Shown one piece after another: positions 1 through 5,945 of a stretch of 7,030 nucleotides of DNA. The stretch covers positions 1-7,030 of the forward strand of contig CANODN010000107.1 of the NCBI GenBank assembly GCA_947564765.1, written 5' to 3'. The translations under genes and the position numbers were made by a program. Each line of letters starts with the position of its first letter. The stretch's first letter is position 1. The notes under the pieces were generated by a model that did not search any database, was not told where the DNA came from, and saw nothing but the letters and a program-made list of their open reading frames with translations. This DNA comes from an uncultured Roseburia sp. Lineage in GTDB: Bacteria; Bacillota; Clostridia; Lachnospirales; Lachnospiraceae.

Positions 1-602
1 GTAAAAAAACGCAGTCCGGTTGCAGATATTCCATATAATTTTGAATATGCATATGCCAGTATTTCATCTGACTTTTTTGTTGCCGCATAAAGCGACACCG
101 GATGATCCGTCCTGTCCTCTATATGATAAGGACCTGTTGGATTATTTCCATACACCGAACTGGAACTGGCATAGATCAAATGTTCTACACCATTTCCCTC
201 ATCGTCCAGGCTATGCCTGCATGCCTCAAGAATATTATAAAATCCAATAATATTCGATTCAATATATATATCCGGATGGTCAATCGAATAACGAACTCCG
301 GCCTGGGCTGCCAGATTCACTACGATCTGCGGCCTGTATTTCTCAAATATATCTTTGATCAGGGATTTATTACTAATATCACCTTTGATAAACTGAAAAT
401 CATTCTTTGCATCAGAGAAAGAAATTTGCTCCAAACGATGTTCTTTTAATGACACATCATAATAATCATTCATATTGTCAATGCCAATAATTTTTTTCAC
501 CATTTCAGACTTTAGAAGCCTTTTTATTAAATGAGAGCCAATAAATCCCGCTGCCCCTGTAACTAAAATCACTTTTCCGTTTAAATCGATATTTTTTTTA
601 AT
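1..602 (-). CDS. UDP-glucuronate 4-epimerase-like NAD-dependent sugar epimerase (3' end outside window)
   Basis: Extended short-chain dehydrogenase/reductase of the UDP-glucuronate 4-epimerase (CapI/LspL-like) type, expected to interconvert UDP-glucuronate and UDP-galacturonate in the cytoplasm for polysaccharide synthesis. About 200 residues are visible, and the frame is open to the left edge. Counting from the ATT at 600-602, the NAD-binding motif VTGAAGFIGSHL is at residues 14-25, the acidic residue ending beta-2 lies in IGIDNMNDYYDVSL, LAAQAGVRYS follows, then ASSSSVYG, and the catalytic YAATK gives Tyr172 and Lys176. The frame contains no ATG near its beginning. I chose ATT because AGGGGG lies 7 bases upstream and because recalled clostridial relatives begin Met-x-x-(N)IDL-x-(G)K before the glycine motif. 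GTG at 570-572 is the fallback start and would remove ten residues. The gene lies 18 bases past the TAG of the gene upstream, in the same frame. Family is secure; exact substrate is inferred. Confidence 0.9.
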   Translation of the reverse strand, partial: MKKNIDLNGKVILVTGAAGFIGSHLIKRLLKSEMVKKIIGIDNMNDYYDVSLKEHRLEQISFSDAKNDFQFIKGDISNKSLIKDIFEKYRPQIVVNLAAQAGVRYSIDHPDIYIESNIIGFYNILEACRHSLDDEGNGVEHLIYASSSSVYGNNPTGPYHIEDRTDHPVSLYAATKKSDEILAYAYSKLYGISATGLRFF

Positions 603-623
603 ACAAATGCCCCCTTTTGCCTA
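600..623 (-). promoter_or_regulatory. Ribosome binding site and probable ATT start of the epimerase, just after an in-frame TAG
   Basis: Read on the minus strand, the TAG stop of the upstream gene (621-623) is followed by GCAAAAGGGGGCATTTGTATT. The purine run AAAAGGGGG (610-618) is a good Shine-Dalgarno sequence, 7 bases before the ATT at 600-602. ATG, GTG and TTG are all absent from the epimerase frame between the TAG and the GTG at 570-572. An A8 run follows directly after the ATT. ATT is a known but rare start codon (infC is the classic case), so the start is inferred from spacing and N-terminal family resemblance. Confidence 0.5.
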
Positions 624-2552
624 CAACAATCCCACCTGTTCCGATTTGCAAATCATCCTTAATTTTTGAAGCCTTTTTCTAACATACTCCTGAAATCTTA
701 TATCAAAAAGATCTCTTGTTCTTTTTGTATCAAAATTCAGTCTTTCCATAAAACGAAATTCTTTCAAAAATATTTCCTGTAATTCCCTTTTAGAAAATAC
801 GGAAGCATCAATATATGGATAATCATACTTTTTCTGCCACACTTTGCAGATTAATAAAATTTTAAGTCTGTCCAACTCTGAAAAATACTCTTCATATGTA
901 TGATATACCGGTTTCAAATCAAAATCCTTCACTTGCCGATTCCCATTATTATATTCTGATACTGCGCCATGAATCGTTGTATGCATCAATGTATCTGACC
1001 ACGGTATCTTCCACTCATCACAAATTCTGCTAAGTTCTTCTTTTGGTTTGCATTTCAAATCCTCAAATCTTATAACCATTCCTCCACTGTTATTGCAGTT
1101 TTCTCTATCCGCACAATTATCATCTATCGCAATTTGACATACACTATTTACCCCTGACCAGCCCAGTTCAAAAATCCCTTTCAGCCTGGAACCATTACTC
1201 ATACATAGATTGCGGACAACCCTTATCATATCACATGGAACTTCTTCCGCTTTCATCCATTCCCTACATTCTTCTAATATATCACCTACAATATAATGCG
1301 GCTCCCAGTAAATCATCTTATCACTGGCATTGCTTAAATTTCTGTCATACATATACATATAAGCAATATGAAATATCACAAATAATTCCTGTGATGTACA
1401 GGTATCCTTTTCTTCCGGCAACAATTGCTGCATTTTCTCTATAAAAGCATCCTGATCTTTTAATTTAATCCCTTCCCATTCTAAATCATATAATTCAAGA
1501 AATAGTGAAGAAATCTCTTTTATATTTCTGCCTGACAACCGGATACAAAACCAAAATAATTCAAGATTCAAATGATTATAATCTATCATCATAATTGAAG
1601 GATGATAATCCAATAAACCTCTAATCAATGAATTTCCACAACAGGAATAAATGGAACCAATTGCAATTCGCTGCGGCCGTAAAAAATCTGACTGATATTT
1701 ACATTTCGTTTCTTTCTCTATATTAATAAATGCCGTCATATAAGAAAAATAATCTGAATAATCAACAATGCCATGTTCTCTTATATAGCCTTTGATCCTT
1801 TCCTTTCTTTCCTGAATCTTCTTATTTCTGTTTCCCTCAAAATATTCCGGCACCACGATCAGGCACAGGGTATCTTGTCCCAGCTCCTTTATATCTGCAT
1901 TTCTAAGCTGTGTATTTTCTTTTATCGGCGCTTCTTCCGGAAGTCTAATATACTTCCATCCAGACTTGGGGAAAATCCCCTGCCCTTCCAGATATTCCGC
2001 CAGCTTTTCACATAAAAGAATATCCCCTGCCAGAACGATTTCCCTTCCCCTTAATGAGCTCTTCAAACTGTCTCCCTCAATTTCCATATAATCCTTCAAG
2101 AGAAAATAATCTCTGTTTCTCTTGTATCCCATATAGTCAAAATAATCTGTCTCGCCCATTCCCCATGCGCTGCCTTTTTCATTATTGTCAACAAAGACCG
2201 CTCCGTTATACTCTGCCATCGCTTCAACTATTTCCATAACAGGCTTTCCAAATAACCGGCGGCCTCCGCCACACCTGTCTTCCGCAAAGCAGCATACCTT
2301 AATCCCTGTCTTTTGAAAATAATCATATGCATCCTGAGCCGCGGCGTAAGTTCCTCTTATAATCACTCCGTCCGTTTTTCTCAGATAATCAAGCAATTCC
2401 GCACTTTCCCTGTCTGCATCCTTTATAATCCCTGCTTTTAAATTTTCCTCATAAATGTGATCAATGCACTCAAATTCCACAGAAACCGTTCTAAGAAGAT
2501 TTTCTGTCCAGTCTGCAGGCTTCTCCCAGGTGCCTTCCGCATAGATTGTCAT
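621..2552 (-). CDS. Rossmann-like/sulfotransferase-like protein, 3' part of a gene split at a poly-G tract
   Basis: The 643-residue ORF appears to be the distal part of a longer protein; the full frame would give about 833 residues. Residues 60-110 form a Rossmann-like unit (GVIIRGTYAAAQDAYDYF, then FGKPVMEI) and 125-155 carry SAWGMG and DYMGYKRN. A second nucleotide-binding-like unit begins at 168 (GREIVLAGDILLCEKL). Residues 290-520 resemble a sulfotransferase domain: CCGNSLIRGLLDYHP (304-318) aligns with the 5' loop RSGTTLL...HP, IRVVRNLCMSNGSRL (443-457) keeps the 3'-phosphate-binding Arg447 and Ser455, and VIRFEDLKCKP (493-503) is the usual following motif. The 5' loop has Cys-Cys where Arg-Ser is expected. 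The ATG at 2552 overlaps the preceding stop as ATGA, has no clear ribosome binding site, and reads upstream in frame as a plausible continuation (LDYSYMTIYAEG). It may modify a surface glycan, either as a sulfotransferase or, by context, a phosphoramidate transferase. The C-terminal half is much more AT-rich than the N-terminal half. Confidence 0.75.
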   Translation of the reverse strand: MTIYAEGTWEKPADWTENLLRTVSVEFECIDHIYEENLKAGIIKDADRESAELLDYLRKTDGVIIRGTYAAAQDAYDYFQKTGIKVCCFAEDRCGGGRRLFGKPVMEIVEAMAEYNGAVFVDNNEKGSAWGMGETDYFDYMGYKRNRDYFLLKDYMEIEGDSLKSSLRGREIVLAGDILLCEKLAEYLEGQGIFPKSGWKYIRLPEEAPIKENTQLRNADIKELGQDTLCLIVVPEYFEGNRNKKIQERKERIKGYIREHGIVDYSDYFSYMTAFINIEKETKCKYQSDFLRPQRIAIGSIYSCCGNSLIRGLLDYHPSIMMIDYNHLNLELFWFCIRLSGRNIKEISSLFLELYDLEWEGIKLKDQDAFIEKMQQLLPEEKDTCTSQELFVIFHIAYMYMYDRNLSNASDKMIYWEPHYIVGDILEECREWMKAEEVPCDMIRVVRNLCMSNGSRLKGIFELGWSGVNSVCQIAIDDNCADRENCNNSGGMVIRFEDLKCKPKEELSRICDEWKIPWSDTLMHTTIHGAVSEYNNGNRQVKDFDLKPVYHTYEEYFSELDRLKILLICKVWQKKYDYPYIDASVFSKRELQEIFLKEFRFMERLNFDTKRTRDLFDIRFQEYVRKRLQKLRMICKSEQVGLL

Positions 2553-3121
2553 GTAACTGTAATCCAGAAACTGTCTTTCGTCTGAAGCAAAAAATCCTTT
2601 CCACAGCTCCCCCCCCTTACTTGAACGGGTATCTCCTGCGCAGACAGGTATCTCGCAAAGAAATATGCAAGCTCATTAAAACCATGGATCTTCACACACT
2701 GACAGTCCGGATACAGATCTGCAAACTGCAGCGCCTGTGTTTCTTCCTGCAGTTCCCGCAGCATTCGAAGCTCCCGGTTTGCGTCCGCATCTTCATAAGC
2801 AAAGCAAAGAAGCTGCCGCTCTTCGTCTATGACCGGCAGAAGCATATACTCCGCAAACCCGGCTTTGTGAGAAGCAAAAAACAGCCTTGCACTCTTCCAG
2901 ATATTCTTATTCCACACGACATGGTCTTTTGATACCGCATTCCAAATATCTCCGTTATGGATCAAATTCGGATACGATATATATCCCTTATATCTTCCGG
3001 ATGCATCCAGGACGCAGACGGGGTCATCCAGATGACCATTCAAAAAATACTGTATCAGCCTGCTTCGATCCATCGCATCCTCTGTTATGCAATAAACATC
3101 TTTGTCGCAAAACCGTATCAT
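2549..3121 (-). CDS. CBS-pair-like N-terminal part of the split transferase gene
   Basis: This 190-residue ORF looks like the front end of the same protein as the gene that follows. Residues 6-55 resemble one CBS repeat (DPVCVLDASGRYKGYISYPN) and about 75-112 a second one (LLPVIDEERQLLCFAYED), followed by the helix-rich ANRELRMLRELQEE (114-127). CBS pairs commonly bind adenine nucleotides; the ligand here is unknown. The start is supported by GGAGGAG four bases upstream. The frame is normal until the G8 run at 2609-2616; after it, the last 20 or so residues look out of frame. The alternative frame reads GELWKGFFASDERQFLDYSY and runs directly into the next ORF. Six or nine Gs instead of eight would join the two into one ORF of 832 or 833 residues. 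It could be an independent small protein, but I think a split gene is much likelier. Confidence 0.7.
   Translation of the reverse strand: MIRFCDKDVYCITEDAMDRSRLIQYFLNGHLDDPVCVLDASGRYKGYISYPNLIHNGDIWNAVSKDHVVWNKNIWKSARLFFASHKAGFAEYMLLPVIDEERQLLCFAYEDADANRELRMLRELQEETQALQFADLYPDCQCVKIHGFNELAYFFARYLSAQEIPVQVRGGSCGKDFLLQTKDSFWITVT
2609..2616 (-). repeat. G8 homopolymer at the reading-frame break
   Basis: Eight consecutive Cs on the plus strand are eight Gs in the coding strand. The upstream frame reads CAA GTA AGG GGG GGG AGC. The downstream coding frame reads GAG CTG TGG AAA GGA TTT from the same tract. With nine or six Gs both frames join. This is unusual in AT-rich DNA and sits exactly where coding sense switches frame, so it is either a slipped-strand phase-variation site, a site of transcriptional or ribosomal slippage, or a sequencing length error. 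Confidence 0.85.
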
Positions 3122-3125
3122 ATCA

Positions 3126-3132
3126 CTCCTCC
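3126..3132 (-). promoter_or_regulatory. Strong ribosome binding site of the CBS/transferase gene
   Basis: GGAGGAG is read on the minus strand, four bases before the ATG at 3119-3121. It is the strongest Shine-Dalgarno match in the window. By contrast, no clear site precedes the ATG at 2552, which supports this as the initiation point for the whole split gene. Confidence 0.75.
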
Positions 3133-3148
3133 AAATATACCTTTTATC

Positions 3149-3898
3149 TTACTTTAGCTTTGCCATCCATATCCTTGTAGTATAAGGCACCTTAATATAT
3201 TTCTCTCCCTTTGCCTCTACTAATTCCCGGATTTTCTCATTGACAGCCTGAAACTTCTCTTTTGACTGTCTCTGCACTGTTCCGTGTGATTTCCATCCTT
3301 CAATGAAATCCTCTGCCAGAATTTCATGCACTACAGTTCCTTCCACATAAACTACATCTCCAAACAATCCGCTTTGGTTAATAACATCCGTCTGATCTTC
3401 CCGCCTTGTTCCGTAGCTGTAATCGAAAATTTCCGATTTCAAAATATTTTCTATTTCCGTTTGAAGCGGATCGCTCAAATCCCTGTGGTTCCACATACAT
3501 GCAAACCAGCCTTCCGCTTTTAAGATTCTTTTTGTCTCTTTTAATGCCTCCTGGCGATCACATACATTAAAAGAAGAACCAAATGTCACCAGATCAAATT
3601 TATCATCTTCCATGCCCGTATGTTCTCCAACACCCTCAAACCACTGTACATTTTTATACTGATCTGTCCTCTTTATTCCATTTGCACGCATCGCATCGTT
3701 TGGCTCTACTGCACAGACATTTAGTCCATATTCTGCTAATTTCAGCGTCAGATGAGCTGCTCCTGCACCTACATCACAAACTGTATCACCTTTTTTTATT
3801 CCTGCTTTCTCTAACATTGTATCAATTGCACTCTGTGCATAATCTGGTCTTTTCAAATATGCTTCCGCCAAATCTGTATAATCCCATTCTGTTTTCAT
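3149..3898 (-). CDS. Class I SAM-dependent methyltransferase, candidate phosphoramidate O-methyltransferase
   Basis: A 249-residue protein with a complete class I methyltransferase fold. Motif I is VCDVGAGAAHLTLKL (40-54), the SAM-ribose-binding acidic position is Glu65 in CAVEPNDAM, and the motif around 101-114 is FDLVTFGSSFNVCD, followed by ALKETKRILKAEGWF. The C-terminal half (about 135-249) is the variable substrate-binding part. The start at 3898 has AAAGGAG about ten bases upstream. It follows the CysC-like kinase by 58 bases and precedes the CBS/transferase gene by 27 bases, so it is probably co-transcribed. In C. jejuni, two methyltransferases of similar size (Cj1419, Cj1420) lie next to the phosphoramidate enzymes and are tied to its O-methylation. 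That role is inferred here from context; the sequence alone supports only a small-molecule-type methyltransferase, and methylation of a sugar is also possible. Confidence 0.85.
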   Translation of the reverse strand: MKTEWDYTDLAEAYLKRPDYAQSAIDTMLEKAGIKKGDTVCDVGAGAAHLTLKLAEYGLNVCAVEPNDAMRANGIKRTDQYKNVQWFEGVGEHTGMEDDKFDLVTFGSSFNVCDRQEALKETKRILKAEGWFACMWNHRDLSDPLQTEIENILKSEIFDYSYGTRREDQTDVINQSGLFGDVVYVEGTVVHEILAEDFIEGWKSHGTVQRQSKEKFQAVNEKIRELVEAKGEKYIKVPYTTRIWMAKLK

Positions 3899-3957
3899 AT
3901 ACCTTATTCTCCTTTTTATTTATTCACTTTTTATCTTTTTAATCATACCGTCAATCT

Positions 3958-4470
3958 TTAATCCGCCATCTCAAACCGAAATATCTTATCTGCCTGCTCC
4001 CACGGCGTTTTCTCTCCATCATTCTGCAGCACAAGATCCGGATGCTTAGGCTCTTCCACCTCTACGTGAACACCTGCAACCGCTTTTTTCTTTTCTGCTG
4101 TAGTTCCGCTGTAAAGCCCTTTCTGGTCTCTTTTTAAAAGCGTATCCATAGATACTTTTATATAAACTTCTCTGTAACCCACAATATTCTCTCTGTTCCA
4201 GTCACGTACACAATCGAACATTGAAATTGTACAGCATATGACATTTAAACCCTGTTCCTGCAGCATTGCGCACAACCTGGAATACCGCATCGCACATTTT
4301 ATCCGTTCTTCTCTTGTATATCCCAGATCGTCTCCAAATACCTTCCGCATCGTATCTCCATCCAGAAATACCGTATTGGGATAGGTTTCTTTCATTTTCT
4401 CATACAATACCTTCCCGATTGTCGTTTTCCCCGCACCGGAAAGTCCTGTAATCCAGTAAACCATACTCAT
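3958..4470 (-). CDS. CysC/APS-kinase-family kinase, probable cytidine diphosphoramidate kinase
   Basis: A 170-residue P-loop kinase of the adenylylsulfate kinase family, which phosphorylates a nucleotide 3'-hydroxyl using ATP. Visible motifs are the Walker A GLSGAGKTT (9-17), LDGDTMRKVF (36-45), DLGYTREER (48-56) and KGLY (117-120). The substrate-side segment near the C-terminus reads VAGVHVEVEEPKHPDLVL (131-148), not the FTGID...YE-P pattern usual in true APS kinases. Cj1415 of C. jejuni was first called CysC and was then shown to phosphorylate cytidine diphosphoramidate at the 3' position. The nucleotidyltransferase, hydrolase and swivelling-domain neighbours favour that role here. No ATP sulfurylase gene is visible, which weakens a PAPS role. 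The start overlaps the stop of the duplicated nucleotidyltransferase tail (ATGA), and GAGGAAGAG just upstream can serve as ribosome binding site. Met3 is a possible alternative start. The family call is firm; the substrate is inferred. Confidence 0.85.
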   Translation of the reverse strand: MSMVYWITGLSGAGKTTIGKVLYEKMKETYPNTVFLDGDTMRKVFGDDLGYTREERIKCAMRYSRLCAMLQEQGLNVICCTISMFDCVRDWNRENIVGYREVYIKVSMDTLLKRDQKGLYSGTTAEKKKAVAGVHVEVEEPKHPDLVLQNDGEKTPWEQADKIFRFEMAD

Positions 4471-4502
4471 AGCTCTTCCTCTACCACCTTCAGATCCTCA
4501 CA
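4466..4502. repeat. Left copy of a 37-bp direct repeat flanking the toxin-antitoxin-like pair
   Basis: This matches 5100-5136 at 34 of 37 positions in the same orientation. The right copy is the genuine 3' end of the nucleotidyltransferase gene including its TGA. This left copy encodes CEDLKVVEEEL followed by TGA. The pair brackets the two inserted genes, and the left copy still provides the stop/start overlap with the kinase gene. Confidence 0.85.
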
Positions 4503-4520
4503 ATCATCTATTTGACAACC
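4470..4520 (-). pseudogene. Degenerate duplicate of the nucleotidyltransferase C-terminus
   Basis: Read towards the kinase in its own frame, this stretch encodes GCQIDDCEDLKVVEEEL before a TGA at 4467-4469; the intact gene ends WYEIDACEDLKVVEAEL. The conserved metal-site neighbourhood WYEID has become GCQID, and no start codon or upstream sequence of the gene remains. The zinc-finger gene ends six bases before this segment at 4526. The ATGA overlap with the kinase strongly suggests that nucleotidyltransferase and kinase once abutted directly. It is a fragment only and is not expected to encode a product. Confidence 0.7.
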
Positions 4521-4525
4521 ATGGC

Positions 4526-4756
4526 CTATGCCGCCTTCGCGTAATCCAAAATAAAAATCTTGCTTGCAATTTTTTCAATACTATCCAAAATAGCGTCTAT
4601 TTTCTCTGCAGTGGAAACTGTAAAAAATTCTTCTCCGCATTGATCACACTTTAAGCATGGAACATTTTCAATAATTACATAACAATTATTTAATGCTGAA
4701 AAATATGTCGTCTTCGATTCTTTCATATCTCCATATTTACAACTCATACATCTCAT
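4526..4756 (-). CDS. YgiT-type zinc-finger protein, probable antitoxin partner
   Basis: A 76-residue protein with the two-knuckle YgiT/MqsA N-terminal zinc-binding pattern: CMSC at 3-6 and CDQC at 37-40 followed by GEEFF. A short helical tail (about 47-76) follows. It lacks the DNA-binding helix-turn-helix domain of full-length MqsA, as is common for stand-alone YgiT-type partners of DUF4258 proteins. Its ATG overlaps the stop of the DUF4258 gene (ATGA), with AAAGGGA upstream, so the two are translationally coupled. By family analogy it binds and neutralises its partner; autoregulation cannot be judged. It has no evident role in glycan chemistry and appears to be a passenger between the nucleotidyltransferase and the kinase. 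Confidence 0.8.
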   Translation of the reverse strand: MRCMSCKYGDMKESKTTYFSALNNCYVIIENVPCLKCDQCGEEFFTVSTAEKIDAILDSIEKIASKIFILDYAKAA

Positions 4757-5073
4757 ATTTCACGTCCCTTTCTGGTTTTAAAATCATTTTCAAATTTCTC
4801 TGTATTCGGAATATAAGCAGTAATAATCCGTCCCATGCTTCCCTCATCACTAATGACCACATGAATTGCCTTTTTGTTTTCGTCATATCCCAAAATCAAA
4901 CAACTTGGAAACGGAAAATCATCTGGATATTGCTCGATGATTTCTCCCGATAATACTGCTTTTCTTATATCTTTTTGTCGAATGCCCCGTTGTCTTAACC
5001 GTTCCTGTGCGTGAATACTAATAATTATTTTGTCCTCTTCATAGTATCGTTTTAAACTTTCTATATCAATCAC
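4753..5073 (-). CDS. DUF4258 family protein, probable toxin of a type II-like pair
   Basis: A 106-residue protein of the DUF4258 type, recognised by the early HAQERLRQRGI motif (21-31) and the later beta-strand region SCLILGYDENKKAIHVVIS (57-75), ending in a short basic tail. DUF4258 proteins are often found beside YgiT-type zinc fingers and are considered RelE/MqsR-like RNase candidates; biochemical proof for this subgroup is not known to me. The start is GTG at 5071-5073, with GAGG about nine bases upstream. It begins 27 bases past the nucleotidyltransferase stop and overlaps the zinc-finger gene by four bases. The toxin-first order matches mqsRA. The identification as a toxin is inferred. 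Confidence 0.75.
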   Translation of the reverse strand: MIDIESLKRYYEEDKIIISIHAQERLRQRGIRQKDIRKAVLSGEIIEQYPDDFPFPSCLILGYDENKKAIHVVISDEGSMGRIITAYIPNTEKFENDFKTRKGREI

Positions 5074-5099
5074 ATTTGCATCCTCATTTTATATTCTTT

Positions 5100-5136
5100 C
5101 TCATAGCTCCGCCTCTACCACCTTCAAATCCTCACA
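5100..5136. repeat. Right copy of a 37-bp direct repeat (3' end of nucleotidyltransferase gene)
   Basis: This is the source-like copy: it is the in-frame end of the intact nucleotidyltransferase gene, encoding CEDLKVVEAEL and TGA. It differs from 4466-4502 at three positions, and similarity falls away on both sides. The two copies are 634 bases apart. Confidence 0.85.
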
Positions 5137-5877
5137 GGCGTCAATCTCATACCAGCCTCTCTGAATATGCACTGCCTTAAGCTTATGACCTTCATCAATC
5201 AACCCCTGCAAAAGATCTGTCATATACATTTTGGCATAAGTCCTGTCTGTTCTCCAAAGCGGCTCTCCCTTTTCACTCCTCCGCTTTGCCTCTGTGCTTA
5301 AACCAAGCATCGCTTTCAATCCGAATTTTCGAAATCGCATCAGGCCGATGTACTGAGACTGCACTTTTGCAAGATCCGTTGTTTTCTGTCCAATCTCTGT
5401 CAAATAATCATCTGTATCAAACACCAGCGTCTCCGCATCGTCCAGAGGATTCTCACATCGTTTGGACCAGTATTCCTGCCAGCCGTCATCCACAATTACC
5501 GATATATCATCTTCGGCCTCCAGAATTTTCCGAAAAACGGGCTCTCCGTAAATGATGTCTCCATAGGAAATAATGATATCCTCTTCTTTTCTCATAAGGC
5601 TTTCTGCGCACATCAGAGAACATACCATATTGGTCGTTTCAAATGCTTCATTTACAATAAAATGAATTACCGTATCCTGAAATCTATTTTTCAGTACGTC
5701 ATTGCGGTATCCGGCTACAATTGTAATATCTTCGTCTTTGATTCCGCAGGAACGCATTGTATCCAGCTGTCGTTCTATGATGCTTTTTCCGTTGACTTCC
5801 ACCATGCATTTCGGTCTGTCATCTGTCAGGGGCCTTAATCTGCTCCCCTGCCCTGCCGCTAAAATAATTACTTTCAT
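5101..5877 (-). CDS. LicC-like nucleotidyltransferase, probable CTP:phosphoglutamine cytidylyltransferase
   Basis: A 258-residue sugar-nucleotidyltransferase-fold enzyme that would transfer a nucleotide from an NTP to a phosphorylated acceptor and release pyrophosphate. The NTP-binding signature LAAGQGSRLRPLTDDRPKCM is at residues 6-25, with Lys23 contacting phosphate in the family. NEAFETTNMVCSL (76-88) resembles the LicC/CTP-type loop. Asp107 in SYGDIIY and Asp246 in WYEIDACEDL are the expected metal ligands. The length fits LicC and Cj1416. Automatic annotation would probably say phosphocholine cytidylyltransferase, but no choline kinase or LicD-type transferase is visible. Instead it is flanked by a gamma-glutamyl hydrolase and a CysC-like kinase, as is Cj1416, which forms CDP-L-glutamine from CTP and amide-phosphorylated glutamine. 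The start has AAAGGA about ten bases upstream. Its final 12 codons were duplicated when the toxin-antitoxin-like pair entered. Confidence 0.85.
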   Translation of the reverse strand: MKVIILAAGQGSRLRPLTDDRPKCMVEVNGKSIIERQLDTMRSCGIKDEDITIVAGYRNDVLKNRFQDTVIHFIVNEAFETTNMVCSLMCAESLMRKEEDIIISYGDIIYGEPVFRKILEAEDDISVIVDDGWQEYWSKRCENPLDDAETLVFDTDDYLTEIGQKTTDLAKVQSQYIGLMRFRKFGLKAMLGLSTEAKRRSEKGEPLWRTDRTYAKMYMTDLLQGLIDEGHKLKAVHIQRGWYEIDACEDLKVVEAEL

Positions 5878-5945
5878 TCTCTAAGATTCCTTTCTATATT
5901 CATGTGCATCTTTTCATCACATAAAAGGATACCCGAAGGTTTCCA
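5878..5945. other. Short intergenic gap with no recognisable signal
   Basis: This is the widest gene gap in the window, 68 bases between the hydrolase stop and the nucleotidyltransferase start. Apart from the AAAGGA ribosome binding site, I see no convincing -35/-10 pair, hairpin or terminator, so read-through transcription from the hydrolase gene is likely. Confidence 0.5.

Noticed and set aside
3899..3957. Possible internal promoter (TTGACG) before the methyltransferase
   Set aside because: TTGACG at about 3948-3953 is followed by TATGAT after only two bases; no -10 box lies at a usable distance.
993..4470. A classical sulfation module (APS kinase supplying PAPS to a sulfotransferase)
   Set aside because: It remains the main alternative, but no ATP sulfurylase is present, the kinase substrate segment and the 5' loop of the sulfotransferase-like domain are both atypical, and the other three neighbours fit the phosphoramidate route.
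4526..5073. The zinc-finger and DUF4258 proteins as members of the glycan pathway
   Set aside because: Their families are toxin-antitoxin-like, they overlap each other rather than the pathway genes, and the flanking repeat marks them as an insertion.
5101..5877. Phosphocholine (LicC) decoration of a surface polymer
   Set aside because: No choline kinase, choline transporter or LicD-like transferase is visible; the flanking hydrolase and swivelling-domain kinase have no place in that pathway.
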